Origin: Cryptomeria japonica
Lineage: Eukaryota > Streptophyta > Pinopsida > Cupressales > Cupressaceae
Length of the DNA stretch: 64,000 nucleotides
Assembly (NCBI RefSeq): GCF_030272615.1
Contig: NC_081410.1
Coordinates: 126,781,140 to 126,845,139, forward strand
Direction of reading: 5' to 3'
Under the pieces are notes generated by a model, which was not told the DNA's origin, ran no database searches, and saw only the letters and a program-made list of their open reading frames with translations. Below are positions 37,682 to 48,640 of the stretch, one piece after another (within the stretch, counting starts at the first letter, position 1; every line of letters starts with the position of its first letter). Position numbers and translations under genes: made by a program.

Positions 37682-39702
37682 TCCCCCCCCCTCCCCCTCC
37701 CGCCCCCTCCTCCCTATTTACTATTAAAAGAAAAAAAAATTCACTTATTTTATTTTTGTAATTAGTTTTTTATATATATTCTTTTTAATTTGCAATTTAG
37801 AATTTTTAGTAATTACTTTGGGGTTAAATTTCAAGTTAATTGCTAATAATTATTTTTGTTTAAATTTTAAGTTTAATTGTTATTAATTTCAATTTAGGAA
37901 ATGTTAATTCTTTCCTTAGTATAAATTTTAAGTTGTTGAATTCAACTTAGAAAAGTTCATAAATATTGGGGATTATTGTGTAGTAAATTCATAATTAAAT
38001 TATCCTTGGTAAATTTCTATATTCATAAATTATATTATAATTAGAGTTATTCATTCCATTTAAGATCCATTGGGGCACTTAGTTGGCCTTTAGCAATTAA
38101 TTCACATTAATATGATTTGAATCGAATGCCTAAATTAATCACTATTTTTGGGTTGCTTAATCATGCACGCAAGTTACACTATTCTTATAACATGCAAATT
38201 ACTTATAGATTAATTACATTTATTGACGTTTTCATGCAAGTTGCACTATTCTTATACATGCAAATTACTTATAGATTAATTAAATTTATTGACATTTTTA
38301 TGCAAGTTGCACTATTCTTATAACATGCAAATTACTTATAGATTAATTACATTTATTGACGTTTTCATGCAAGTACACATGTAATTATTAATATGCAAGC
38401 TTCATGATGGTCATTGTTATGCAAGTTATATTTCAAGTAGTTACTTCAATTAATTAAATTTTGCGTGTTCAATTAGTAGTTGTTTTCAAGTATGATGTTT
38501 TCATAGCTCGTAGTTAGAAAACTAAATAAAGGAAGATGGAAACCAAAGCATAGTAGCGTTCAGTATAATCGGTGCCTCTGGGTCACGCTTACGAGTAATG
38601 TCATCGTGATGAACTACTGCACCTAAAGCCTAATAAAGCTACATCAATGACGTCTGTGGCATCGTCCCTATAAATCATCAGGGAGTAATAAGGGACACTT
38701 GGAAGTTAAAATCCAAGGGGCGGGTAATCCCCCTTGGATCGATAATTTAATAAGATAATTCTAAAACGATCTTTCATTCACTAAGTTAAACTATAGTAAA
38801 CCCCTATAGGGATGATGAGTGAAAGGCTTTTGTAAAATTGATTTAATCTCGAAGAATTGTTGTCGATTGACAAATGGTCAAGGGTGATGCTCATGATAAG
38901 AATTAGGATCTAGTTGTTTTAGGCCACAAGCAATAGGCCATCTTGAGCCTTTGCTTAAGTGCTACCATCGTGGGTAGCAACCGCAGAGATACTGTCTAGG
39001 ACATTGACCCTAGAAAGGGTTGCATACCCACTAATCAGTTTACATCAAACCATAGAGTAGAAAATAGAACTACATACTTTACGCCTTGATCCCGTGCTGA
39101 AGCGGGTATGTAGGCAGTCTTGGGATGGAGTTGTCCCTTGTACTCAGGCATTCGTGGGTGGGGTCTAGGCTTGGTAACAGAAAGATTGAGTAAAAATCCT
39201 ATTTTGAAAGATAAGATAATTAAATTGGAAAAAGTAATTCAATGCATACTCGGAAGGAATCCCATATGGATTCACTTGACTTCCCAAGGCTTTAAGCCAA
39301 ATTCTGAGGCAGAATTCAAGCTTGTATTATGTTATTTAATTACTCCTAAGGACGGCGACCTCGGTGCACTTCTGTTAGAAGAGTGTAGTACTTAGTGAGT
39401 GGCTCAGGACCCGAATGGTCCCGATGAGTCTAAGTCTTTGGCCAGAGCACCTCCTATCCCGATTGGATAGATGCCTACCCCATATGGGTAGATGTCTATC
39501 CCATATTGGATAGATGAAATCTTATGTCCCGTATGGACAAATGCCTAACCCGTATGGTTAGATGCTCATCCTGGATGGATGAATGCCTAATCCAAATGGA
39601 TGGATGCCCAGAGTATGCGATTGAACCAAACATAATGATTAAATTAATCACAAAAAAAAAATATGGTCAATTTTGTTGAGTTAATTATGGTGGGTTATTA
39701 CA

Positions 39703-42577
39703 ACCTATTCATACATCTAGGAATTAATTCCCTCTATCTTGATATGGAAAATTTGGTTGGAAAAAGAACAACAAAATATTTAGAAAGGAAATCTCTCTTG
39801 TAGAAAGGGTAATTCTTAAATCATGAAACTTATTTAAGAATCAATAATGTATCACCTCTTCAATATCACTTCACGTAGAAAGTTCTCTTCTTGGGATAGT
39901 CTAATCCAAAAACTTGGTCATTCATCGACCTCTTTCCTTCTAGTGGATCTAGTCCCAAAATCAAAATTAAAGTGAACAAGAGTCTAGTGGAATGAAGACC
40001 TCCACCAAATTTTATCAAGCTCAAATTGGTGGTACCTCAAAAGAGAATCTAAGAAAATCAAGGGTTGGTTCAATCTTGAGGGACCATAAGAGTGAAATAA
40101 TTTTTGCTTATGTAGAAATATTTCTAATAGCTCAAATAATGTGATAGAAATTAATGCTTTACTACTAAGTTTAGAGCTAGCTTCTCAAAGGAAAATATTA
40201 AATTTATAAATTAAAGAAACACAATAATTGAATTAATTTTTCTCTTTCATAAACTATCTAAAAATTATAACTTAGACTATGATTTTTATCAAATTAAATA
40301 AATTATTTAGAATTTCACCTTTTACAAAGTATCTTATTTTATGTATAGAAGAAAATCATCCAACCAGTGCATAAGCTAATTTAGCAATTCAGAAAGACAT
40401 CAAACTCCTAAAGTTTGAAAACTCCACTATGAATTCTCTTTAAGAGTAAGAGAATTGGATTAGAGACCCATAAATGCTTATTAAACTCCTCTACTCATCC
40501 TATGACATCTTGATTGATGTTGGTGGCTCTCATCATACACATATTTTTTACTAACATGTTTTTGTCTATGCTTCTTGTAGGTCTCTAACATGTTCCCTTT
40601 ATCCCGAACCATGTGCATCTCCAAAACATATATTTTTCCTCCACCATTTATAGCTCTCATCTTTCATTCTATACCTTTCCCTTTTGTGATGCATTCACTT
40701 CTAATTATGTTTCTTTCTTTTATGAAAATTTTCCCTCCTTTTCTTCCACCTTGCATCCATTTCATTATAGTCACCTTCTTTTGTTATTTTTTTTTATTGG
40801 TTTCTCTTTCTTTTGTGCTCGTTCTCACCTCCATCATGTTAAGCTATTACTTATCCTTTCCTAAAGGAGTTTAGGTTCCTCCAAAAATAAGTTATTTTTA
40901 CAAGCTGAAGATGAAAATGATTTTAAATTTTGTTAGACTTCTTGCTAATCCCAATTATCCCAACTATCCTCTCTCTTTTAGATGTGATTGCATTATTCCT
41001 ACCAATATGATGAACCTTATCCAATGCTTGAATCTTCTTAAGTTGGTATGTAGAAAATATGTGTTGACTCCCAACTCCAACTAGTGCTTGCAAAATATAA
41101 TCTCGTAGTGGGACAAGCTTTGATTGGGGTTTCTAATTAGGTGGAAACTTGTCTATTAAATAGATTTTAATGGCATGAAAGCCAATCTATAAAATGATTA
41201 CTAGCTAGTTTTATAGAAATGCATTAGTTTCCCGTGGTGACCAATTAAATGAAAATCTCCTTGATAGTATCAACAGGTTCTCAAAGACATCAATTTCTCT
41301 TTTTTTTTTGAAGATCCACTTTTGAGCAATGAAGATAGCAGCTCAGTGTCTTGTAGAGAGTAGTAAGAATTACTCTATTAGTTTATAATCACCTAGCTTT
41401 GTTTTTCTACATGGTACATAGCATATGGCTCTGTTTTAAACTTTGAACTACATGATGGTTTTCAATGTCTTTTTCCTATTGTAGATATTAACATTTCAAC
41501 AACATTTTTTTAAAGTCAATTAGAGGCAGATGGACTTTCCGAGGTGAATTTTAGGGCTATAGAAAGCCTTTTGAATTGGTGAGGTAGTCATGATACAAGA
41601 GATTATAATAGTTTTGGGGGAGGATTACATTGCTTCATCATATTCAAATCTAGCATTGTATCAATGTTTATGGCATAGCTACCTTAGGCAAGGGAGGATT
41701 CGAGAGAACTTATGAAGAAACTTATGGAGGTGATAGTATGGGCAAGTGGAAGACATTCCTTCCTTATAATTTAAGTGAGTGAGATTATTACATGCATACA
41801 AGTCACTGGAAGACATTCTCTCCTCCCAATAATATAATAGGGTTTGATTAGAAACTAACCCTTAAGTTAGGAGGTTTCTAGTTTCATAAAACATCCAAAA
41901 AATAATATACATAATACATTCAACATAAATAAATAATAAATAGATTTGTGGTAAAGGGTAGATGAGGGGACAAAATATATTGGGTATAAAATAATATTAA
42001 TTTTATATCTAAAATTTCATATTTCCATAATTATTATCTCAAGCCAACATATCTACATAGCTATGCATCCATAATCAACATCTCTGGACCAATCACCATC
42101 ATGTAACAATATTACATCACAACTTCAACACAACATTAAAACATATAGACATTTATGGCACTCATGCCATGCTTTTTTCAAAAGGAAATTACCCTAAAAG
42201 AGGCTTCGCATGCCTCTCTCAACCATGCGAATGATTTTCTCTCACTATGATTTAGAGAGATAAGCCTCCTTTCCAATGTTAAATTTATAAAATATTCACA
42301 AAAATTTAGATTAAAAAACAAAATAAATTTGCATCAAATTTCAATCTACAATTAATTTGTAAGAGTTCAAAGAGATACATCTAATAACTTTCCAAAAGTG
42401 AGGAAATTATTTTCAATCTCCTACTCAAATATTCCTACTTCCAGGCCAAACTTTGTGCCTTCACTCCAACAATCCAACAAATATGTTCCAATAAAAAAAT
42501 AGAATTCTATCGTCCCAACCAAAGATCCCCTTCACATCCAAGATAAATCCAATTACAAGTAATGTTAACCATCAACT
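39703..42577. other. Intergenic, no gene recognised
   Basis: It continues the pre-insertion sequence broken at 28684. 40590-40870 is pyrimidine-rich and therefore open in two frames, with no recognisable product. Confidence 0.45.
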
Positions 42578-43512
42578 TGTTGGAATCCAAGAACACTGAG
42601 AGGGGGAAGGGGAGGGTCGGGGGGAGTTGAATCAATGTTTTGCTGGTTAGAGTAATTTTAACCTTATTAACAAATTGACTTATTAACTGGTATGCATAAA
42701 AGAAAGTAACAAAAAGTAATATCAATGCAACCACATGAATTAACACCATAACACATATATTTATGCATGGAAAACCTTGAAAAGAGGAAAAACCACGGTG
42801 GGATTGGTGACCCACAATATCTATCCACTGGCCAAATGAATAAATATTACAAGAGGGGCTTGCACATGCAGGAAGACACACTACCTAGAGCACACTGCTC
42901 ATCACAAAAGGAGCCTCACTGACTACAGATCCAAATGTTGGATTACAAACAAAACTGAACTTAGAATGTGCATCTACTATGATAGATGAGTTCTGATTAA
43001 AGCACCGTTTGTACTAGTTAAACTGCAACCTCCCTTACCGGTATCTTAGATCGCTTCCCAATCCTTTAGACCAATAATCAAGACCGATTGTAGATCTTTA
43101 CATTCACATTCTACCAATCAAGATAACATCACAAAACCTTTCGCATCACTTATCTCCCATATATCCACATCATTATTTAATGACCTAACTCGGACTAACT
43201 TATATACCCATTTACATGAATAAACACAAATGCCTTATGCCGGCTTACAAACATATCACAAAAGATAGGACACATGTCAGCCCCAATAAAATATAAACAT
43301 AAAACAATAAGATCGGTGTTGCTTCCACGCTTGTCGGATCAATCTCCTATGTCGGCCTTAGAATACCGGTTCCAATTTTGTCGGTTATACACCTGTCGGT
43401 TCCCTGAATGTTAGTGTAGTGAATGTCGGTTACTTTTATTGTCAGATCTCCCATGAAGTGTGTTGCTAGCAATGACAACACCTACAACCCAGATGAGTGT
43501 CAGTTGTCAACA
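42578..43512 (-). repeat. 3' LTR of minus-strand copia-type element
   Basis: 935 bp, TGTTGG at the left and GTCAACA at the right, bordered on the right by the pyrimidine strand of a purine tract. The partner LTR was not found, so the left boundary rests on the TG dinucleotide and terminal symmetry alone. Confidence 0.6.
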
Positions 43513-43525
43513 ATCTCCCCCTTTG
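43513..43525 (-). other. Polypurine tract of copia-type element
   Basis: On the minus strand AAAGGGGGAGAT runs into TGTTGACAAC of the LTR, a typical copia arrangement. The same CAATGCCAAAGGGGGA context precedes the LTR of the copia element at 51.5-58.3 kb. Confidence 0.75.
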
Positions 43526-43677
43526 GCATTGATGGAAACACTCATGTGAAAAATGAATCACTGAAGTGTTGTACCGGTTTCCATCCAAAAACTGATCTCC
43601 CAAAATTGATCTCAGAAGACTACTCCCACTGAGCTACACATTACTTCTTATGTCTCTAGACATTTTTCACATCCACC

Positions 43678-43704
43678 TCTCCCCCTTTGACAGCAATGCC
43701 AAAG
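43678..43704 (-). other. Second purine-tract-like motif upstream of the LTR
   Basis: Minus strand reads CTTTGGCATTGCTGTCAAAG followed by GGGGGAGA, about 165 bp before the LTR. A nearly identical motif occurs at 52531-52557 in another element at a similar distance from its LTR. Confidence 0.6.
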
Positions 43705-43754
43705 ACCGGGGCAAAAAGAATAAGAAATGAAATTTTGTACAAACCAAAATGTGA

Positions 43755-44640
43755 TTACCAGATCTGAATATACTTGAAAATATCCGGATAAGCACCCTTC
43801 AAAAATGTCAAATAAGTATCCCAGCCGGATTTTAAAGTTCCCAAAATAGATACAAACCCATTCAGAATGTAAGTGTATAGTTCTTCTTCTATTAGGGTTG
43901 TCCATGTGGGCAAACTCATTTATTCCATACATTCCCACTTATGAAGTAACAAAGTATTTAGCTGGGGACTTACCAAACCTCTCAACTCTCTAGCTCGAAG
44001 GATTAAATTGTCTTTTTCCTTCTCCAGGGCTGAAATTTCAGACTCAAAGAAAAATTTTGCCATCAATTGTGCTGGTCAATGATTCGGTACCATCAAAACT
44101 TACCACAAGTTGTTCCAACTTATCCTTATCCTCCTTAACCTTTTTATCCGGGTATGATGTTAGTTTTGTTATGTTAGTGCAAGACCGATATATCCGACTG
44201 CATTGATGAAGAGCCTCATCAATCCTTGTCATCTCATCTGCCAGCTTAGCCTTGTCAGATGTGATCATGTTATCATAGGTGACCTTCCTAGCTGCATTAT
44301 ACCTTTCCACCAACTACCAGTTTGACACTTGTTGAAGAGTTTTATACTCTTTGACAATGTGCTAAGTCAAAACTTTCAACTTACCAGATGGACTAGCTAC
44401 CTGATCAATCTTGCATTCCGATGCAAGCTATTGCAAAATAGGAATAGCTTGCTCAATAAAATGTTTGTCTTCTGACTCTTCTTTAATTTCTGAGCTACAA
44501 CAAACATCAATTCAAAATTGCTCAGTTGCTCAATGTTCTTATTTCCAAGGCGACCAAAATCTTCTTGACTGGATGAGTCAAGTGCCAACAATAAGGGACC
44601 AATAGCCAGTGAAGGTGTCAGTACCCGGACCTCAGTCTGA
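43755..44640 (-). pseudogene. Extra coiled-coil ORF in envelope-like position of copia element
   Basis: About 290 codons lie between the place where pol should end and the purine tract. The N-terminal piece has SSSQEDFGRLGNKNIEQLSN and FELMFVVAQKLKK. The middle (44313-44044) has ADEMTRIDEALHQCSRIYRS and VKEDKDKLEQLV. The end (about 44060-43755) is ALEKEKDNLILRARELRGL followed by a Trp/Tyr-rich tail with SGWDTYLTFLKGAYPD. Two frameshifts (about 44315-44395 and 44050) cancel out, and TAA codons interrupt it. It is charged and heptad-like, with no clear signal peptide or membrane segment, so envelope function is not supported. SIRE/Maximus copia elements carry an ORF in this position. The start lies at or beyond 44640 and is not fixed. 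Confidence 0.55.
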
Positions 44641-45838
44641 TCAACCTGACAAATGTTGATGTTTGATAAAGTTTGATCGATAGATTGATTAACAAGACAT
44701 GTGATCAGTTTGATTGTAAACTTTGAGAGTTTGTCTATTGTTGATTTGATTTGATGGATGGCCCATGCTTTCTTGCTTTGATTTTTTGGATTTTTAAGGA
44801 TTTTTTCAAGACTTTTTGTGAATTTTTTTTATTGTTTTTGTCAGGATTTTATCTAAATGTTTTTGATTGATTTTCTCATGACTTTATCTGATTTTTATAA
44901 TTTTTTCAGTTATTCCCCCAAGTATGCAGACCTATGATGATAACAAGATGATGCATAATGTGATGGAGACAATGATTTTTTGATACAAGTTATGCTAATG
45001 TAGGATGCATAACAAAAATGCAGTTCCTATTCAAACAAGGATGTGTGTGTGTGTCTTTCATTTTGAAATGCACTAATTGGATAAAAGGTGCGAAACGTTT
45101 CAAAGATAGGAGTTCAATCCATTCTTAAAAGACTTAGACCATCCAACCTATTCATCAATTCTTGAAATTTTGATCTTCTTTTGCCCACGTGTGTGCAATT
45201 GAGGTCGTTCCAACTTTTATAACCATCAAAAACCCTTGGAATCCTATGTGGCTAGCTATGTGAATTATTCTGATTTCAAAAGCAACCTGGATAGATCCTC
45301 GCTGGCAACAATCTTTTAGGGCTCCGGTGAGGTTATGTACTATAATATCTCAAACATTGTTCCATTGCCCATAGGTTTCCATAGCCCTGATGGAGTTACT
45401 TGCATGTTCCCATAGTCAAGCTTTTATCGCACATGATATTTTAGTTATATGTCATTATTTATATTGCCTTGACATGGATATAAGACTATTTTCTTTTATT
45501 TTTTTGCCTTGACTTGTAAGTACTGAAACCTACTTGGCTATGACAATTACAGTGACGCTGAAGCAGAATATTGGATTTTTCACTAGCCACATGACCAACT
45601 AGGTATCTGTAATGACTTAGAGTTTTTGATTAATGTGTGAGATATAACAATTGATATATTCTGGGTAACAAGACTTGATAGTGAAACTTCTACCCAACCA
45701 AGGATAAAGCTTAATCACAATGTGACATTGAAGATGAATGACTAAAGGTCTCCTAAAGACTTCATGATTAAGTATCTAGGAAATGAGACAACCTTCGTTC
45801 CTTTTAGTGCAGATAGGTGACTAACTCAGACAATCATC
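44641..45838. other. Decayed retroelement sequence, no gene
   Basis: T-rich to about 44920, then mixed sequence with no open frame. TGTCAGTACCCGG at 44616 looks like an LTR end but also reads as coding in the minus-strand ORF, so this boundary is unresolved. Confidence 0.35.
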
Positions 45839-45860
45839 ATGTTTTTATTGATACAACTAT

Positions 45861-46508
45861 ATGAGAAACCATTCTGCAGAAACCATTTTGGATACCGCCC
45901 ACAATTGCACCCTTGAACTCTTCAATTTTCAGAAGTGGGTGGTGGAAAACATTACCAGCATGCAGGGTAAATAGAGGGAGTTGGAAGTTAAGATCAACAA
46001 GCTGATCAACATGTCTGACTCTGGGAAGCAGCACGAGGAGATGGAGAATAGTGAAGCGGAGAAAGAAATGGAAATGGAAGACTGGCTGGAGAAAGACTTG
46101 ATTAAAGGCAACCTGAAACATCTTGAGGACATCATCAAAATACTGAAGGAATAGGTGGAGGAGGATAAGGACAATGTCAATGTCTGGATGGCTAGAAATG
46201 AGAAAGCCCTGAAAAGCCTTATGGATCATAGCCTCCAGGTTCTAAAAGTCTCCTCCCAAAACATGAACGCACTGGTGAATCATCTAGAAAAGAAAAACCA
46301 GGAGAAGAACCTGGTGGTTATTGAAGATGCTCCTACTTCCAGCCTAAGCCACCAAACCTCTAGGCACATAACCAAGCAGACTATGGCGGAGAAGGAAATG
46401 AAGATGAAATATAGCCAGACTGCTCAGGAAAATACTGATTTAAGGGAAGCGGCAAAGGCAATGATGCTTTTGGTACAGGATGCAGAAAAAACCATGAAGA
46501 ATTTCTAA
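45861..46508 (+). pseudogene. Coiled-coil ORF of retroelement type
   Basis: One frame of 216 codons, broken only by TAG at about 45969 and 46152. Composition is strongly Glu/Lys/Met: QHEEMENSEAEKEMEMEDWL, GNLKHLEDIIKILKE, LVNHLEKKNQEKNLVV and LREAAKAMMLLVQDAEKTM suggest a long helix or coiled coil. There is no catalytic motif. The 3' flank (46515-46640) is rich in TTTTGCTGG words. It resembles in style the C-terminal part of the broken ORF at 6-9 kb, though I see no clear sequence match between them. Confidence 0.5.
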
Positions 46509-46514
46509 ATTTTG

Positions 46515-46640
46515 TTTTTTGCTGGGCTTGGGGCCAACTTCTTGCTGGCCTTTTGCTGTCCTTTCCTATGTTGCTGGTCTTTTTGCTAGTGTTTTGCTGC
46601 TGTTGTATTTTGTTGCTTTATTGAATATCTTTCTTTTGTA
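46515..46640. repeat. GCTGG/TTTTGCTG low-complexity tract
   Basis: Irregular repeats of TTGCTGG and TTTTGCTG directly after the stop of the coiled-coil ORF. Confidence 0.6.
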
Positions 46641-47283
46641 TTTGGGCTTCGGGTCCCTTAAAACCTGTTTTTAATTAATCAAAAACTATATGAGAAAACA
46701 ATAATGATATGCAACTATATGTTGTGCAATGGTGATATGCAAGCAACTATGATGTACTCTGAAATGAAGATATGCAATGCAGTAAAGAAATATGCAAATG
46801 CAGTACTGAAAATTGAAATGAACCCATCGTTTGATGTAATATCTTTTTAGGTGCATGTTGTTATTGAGTTGGTATGAACTTTGTGTAGATAATTCATTGG
46901 TCTTTGTTTGAAGAGTTGGATGAACCTGTCTTTTTCAATAGGATATGTGGCTGGGAGTCTTTCATATACAATTTCTACTATAGCCTCCTTATTTTCAAAC
47001 CAATTCAGCTATGGTAAATCTTCTTGCCCCCAGTCTTTCAAGTGTGGGTGTATGAGGCAAATATATTTTGGTTTCTAAGTTGTGATATGAGTGGGTGTTA
47101 TGCCTATTTTTATTGATACACTTGAAGAGTATGATGAAACAATTTGGGTGTTGATTTCATTAGCTAGTGTTATGCTTGTGCTTGAAGAAGATGATGTAAC
47201 AAATGGGTGTTGATTTCAATAGTTGGTGTTATGTTTGTTTTTGTCACCACATTGGCATTTGATGATGGAGCGCATACAATTGT
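46641..47283. other. No gene seen
   Basis: Low-complexity ATATGCAA words at 46700-46810, then unremarkable sequence. Two related phrases with GGGTGTTGATTTCA and GTGTTATG recur near 47145-47175 and 47205-47235. Confidence 0.4.
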
Positions 47284-48147
47284 TCACAAGTTGTCCCGTG
47301 TAGTATGATCTGGATTGGTGATTTCATTGATAAGGGGTTCATGAACAACTTGTGTATTGGAATCATGAGGTAGACTAGGAGAAATGATAATGGGATCTTG
47401 TTTAGGAGTTGGATGTTGGATGGTATTTGAAAGAACATCTTGCTCTTGTGAAACAAGGGTGTTATTATGAGTGGAATAGAAAAAAATGAGGGGATCATCA
47501 TAAGACTCTTGGTCGATGGGATCTTGAACGAAAATTGGGCATGATGAAAAGGTTTGTTCTTGATCTTGATTTATTTCATGACTGATTTCTTCTGATTTTG
47601 GATTGTCCTCCCGACATAAGGGAGTTTGCATGGGAGATTTTTGGAAGGTTTCAACCTTTTGACTTGATGAGGAAGGATTTTGAATGAGATCCTTTGAATC
47701 ATGACTTGAATTAGATTGGAATTGTGCTATGGATACCCCTTGGGAGATTATGTTATTGGGTAGAGATGGCGTGGATTGGTCTTGTGTGACTTCAGGGGAT
47801 GATGAAATGGTGGATAGATATGGTTGATTTGTATTTTGGTTGAAAGGAGTATGATTTTGGGTGAAAGAGGTTTGATTTTGGTTGAATGAATTTTGACTTG
47901 GACTTTGTTTGAAAGGGATTTGATTTTGATTGAAAAGAGTTTGAATGTTGGGTTGGTGTGAATTTTGATCTGGACTTTGATTGAATGGGGTTTGATTTTG
48001 GTTGAAAGAGGTTTGATTTTGGTTGAAAAGAGTTTGATTTTGGTTGAAAGAGATACTTTGAATGTTGGGTTGAAAGAAGGTTGATAGGACTCTAATGTTG
48101 GTTGAACTAAGGTAGGAATGATTTTGTTGAAGAATGAAGGTTGGCAT
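47284..48147 (-). CDS. Gln/Asn-rich ORF with FNQNQT heptad repeats
   Basis: Open frame of 287 residues with no internal stop. The N-terminal third is built on a 7-residue unit, SFNQNQT or variants (LFNQNQT, PFNQNQT, SFTQNHT), encoded by a 21-bp DNA repeat. The rest is Ser/Gln/Asp/Pro-rich and low in hydrophobics, so it is probably disordered. No enzymatic motif is visible. It follows and slightly overlaps the frame at 48107-48640, which appears to be its original N-terminal part, joined through a frameshift near 48110-48150. It lies in a decayed retroelement region, so it is best read as an extra ORF of such an element, possibly Gag-like. A 21-bp repeat keeps a frame open automatically, so the repeat part alone does not prove selection. 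Confidence 0.45.
   Translation of the reverse strand: MPTFILQQNHSYLSSTNIRVLSTFFQPNIQSISFNQNQTLFNQNQTSFNQNQTPFNQSPDQNSHQPNIQTLFNQNQIPFKQSPSQNSFNQNQTSFTQNHTPFNQNTNQPYLSTISSSPEVTQDQSTPSLPNNIISQGVSIAQFQSNSSHDSKDLIQNPSSSSQKVETFQKSPMQTPLCREDNPKSEEISHEINQDQEQTFSSCPIFVQDPIDQESYDDPLIFFYSTHNNTLVSQEQDVLSNTIQHPTPKQDPIIISPSLPHDSNTQVVHEPLINEITNPDHTTRDNL
47840..48062 (-). repeat. 21-bp tandem repeat coding for FNQNQT units
   Basis: Plus strand GTTTGATTTTGGTTGAAAGA recurs with 21-bp spacing, interrupted by two longer spacers that contain TTGACTTGGAC or TTGATCTGGAC. Confidence 0.8.
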
Positions 48148-48640
48148 GTTTGAATGGTCTCACAAGAAGAAGGTGGTCTGATAATGAGTCCCTAGTGGTT
48201 ATAACCTCTCTCATCATATTTTCTAACCAGCCCCTATGGTTGCTAGGACTGGTCATGTCTCTCATTTGTTGTTGCAAAGTATTGATTTGTTGAGCTAATG
48301 TTTCTATGGATGGTGATGGAATAAGAATGGAAGAGATGAATTCTTCACCTTCCCTATGAAATGCATAATGCCAATCTATGATTTTTCTTGATTGGTTTGA
48401 ACCTAAGATCACAACATGTAAGATGCTTTCTTCATTTCTAGAATGTTGCAAAAGTTTGATTTGAGGTTGATGTTGATAAGCTTGTTTGTTGCAGGGTTTT
48501 GATCTTGTTGATATTGAAACTTGACTTTGTTGAGGGATTTGATCTTGTTGATGTTTTTGAGAAAAACTTTGATTGAGATCCCACTTTGTTTTTGGTATTT
48601 TCTAAAATGTTTGAACTTGGTGAAAAGTAGAAAAGGACAT
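48107..48640 (-). pseudogene. Upstream part of the Gln-rich ORF
   Basis: A continuous minus-strand frame reads a Gln-rich start (QKHQQDQIPQQSQVS), then IIDWHYAFHREGEEFISSIL, a short coiled coil (LAQQINTLQQQMRDM) and WLENMMREV before shifting into the FNQNQT frame. The first Met in this frame is at 48451, but the frame is open from about 48600. It is not recognised as any named domain. Confidence 0.4.

Larger units (their letters stand above)
28685..39702 (+). mobile_element. Ty3/gypsy chromovirus-like element, long LTRs, no gag
   Basis: An 11,018-bp insertion with a perfect 5-bp target duplication, ACCTA (28680-28684 and 39703-39707). LTRs of 3,711 and 3,977 bp begin TGTCACAACC and end GGGTTATTCCA or GGGTTATTACA. 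The primer site for initiator Met-tRNA and a G-rich purine tract are both in place. The internal region is only 3,330 bp. It goes from a leader of about 125 bp straight into the end of protease, so gag and the protease active site are missing. Order RT, RNase H, integrase, chromodomain-like tail plus the long LTRs suggest a Tekay/Del-type chromovirus. By eye the LTRs differ by only a few per cent over the parts compared, so this is among the younger insertions here. Broken pol and lost gag make it non-autonomous. Confidence 0.95.
35726..39702 (+). repeat. 3' LTR of gypsy element
   Basis: 3,977 bp, colinear with the 5' LTR. The extra length comes mainly from a (TA)n-bearing segment at about 37335-37470, a tandem duplication of about 62 bp in the GC-rich island (37569-37630 and 37631-37681), and small expansions of simple repeats. 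Confidence 0.95.

Noticed and set aside
37383-37761. Several overlapping Gly/Pro/Arg-rich ORFs in the gypsy LTR
   Set aside because: They come from the GC-rich, stop-poor island, are open in many frames on both strands, and differ between LTR copies.
40590-40874. Phe/Ser/Pro-rich ORFs suggesting a membrane protein
   Set aside because: The tract is pyrimidine-rich, so hydrophobic codons appear in two frames without any motif.
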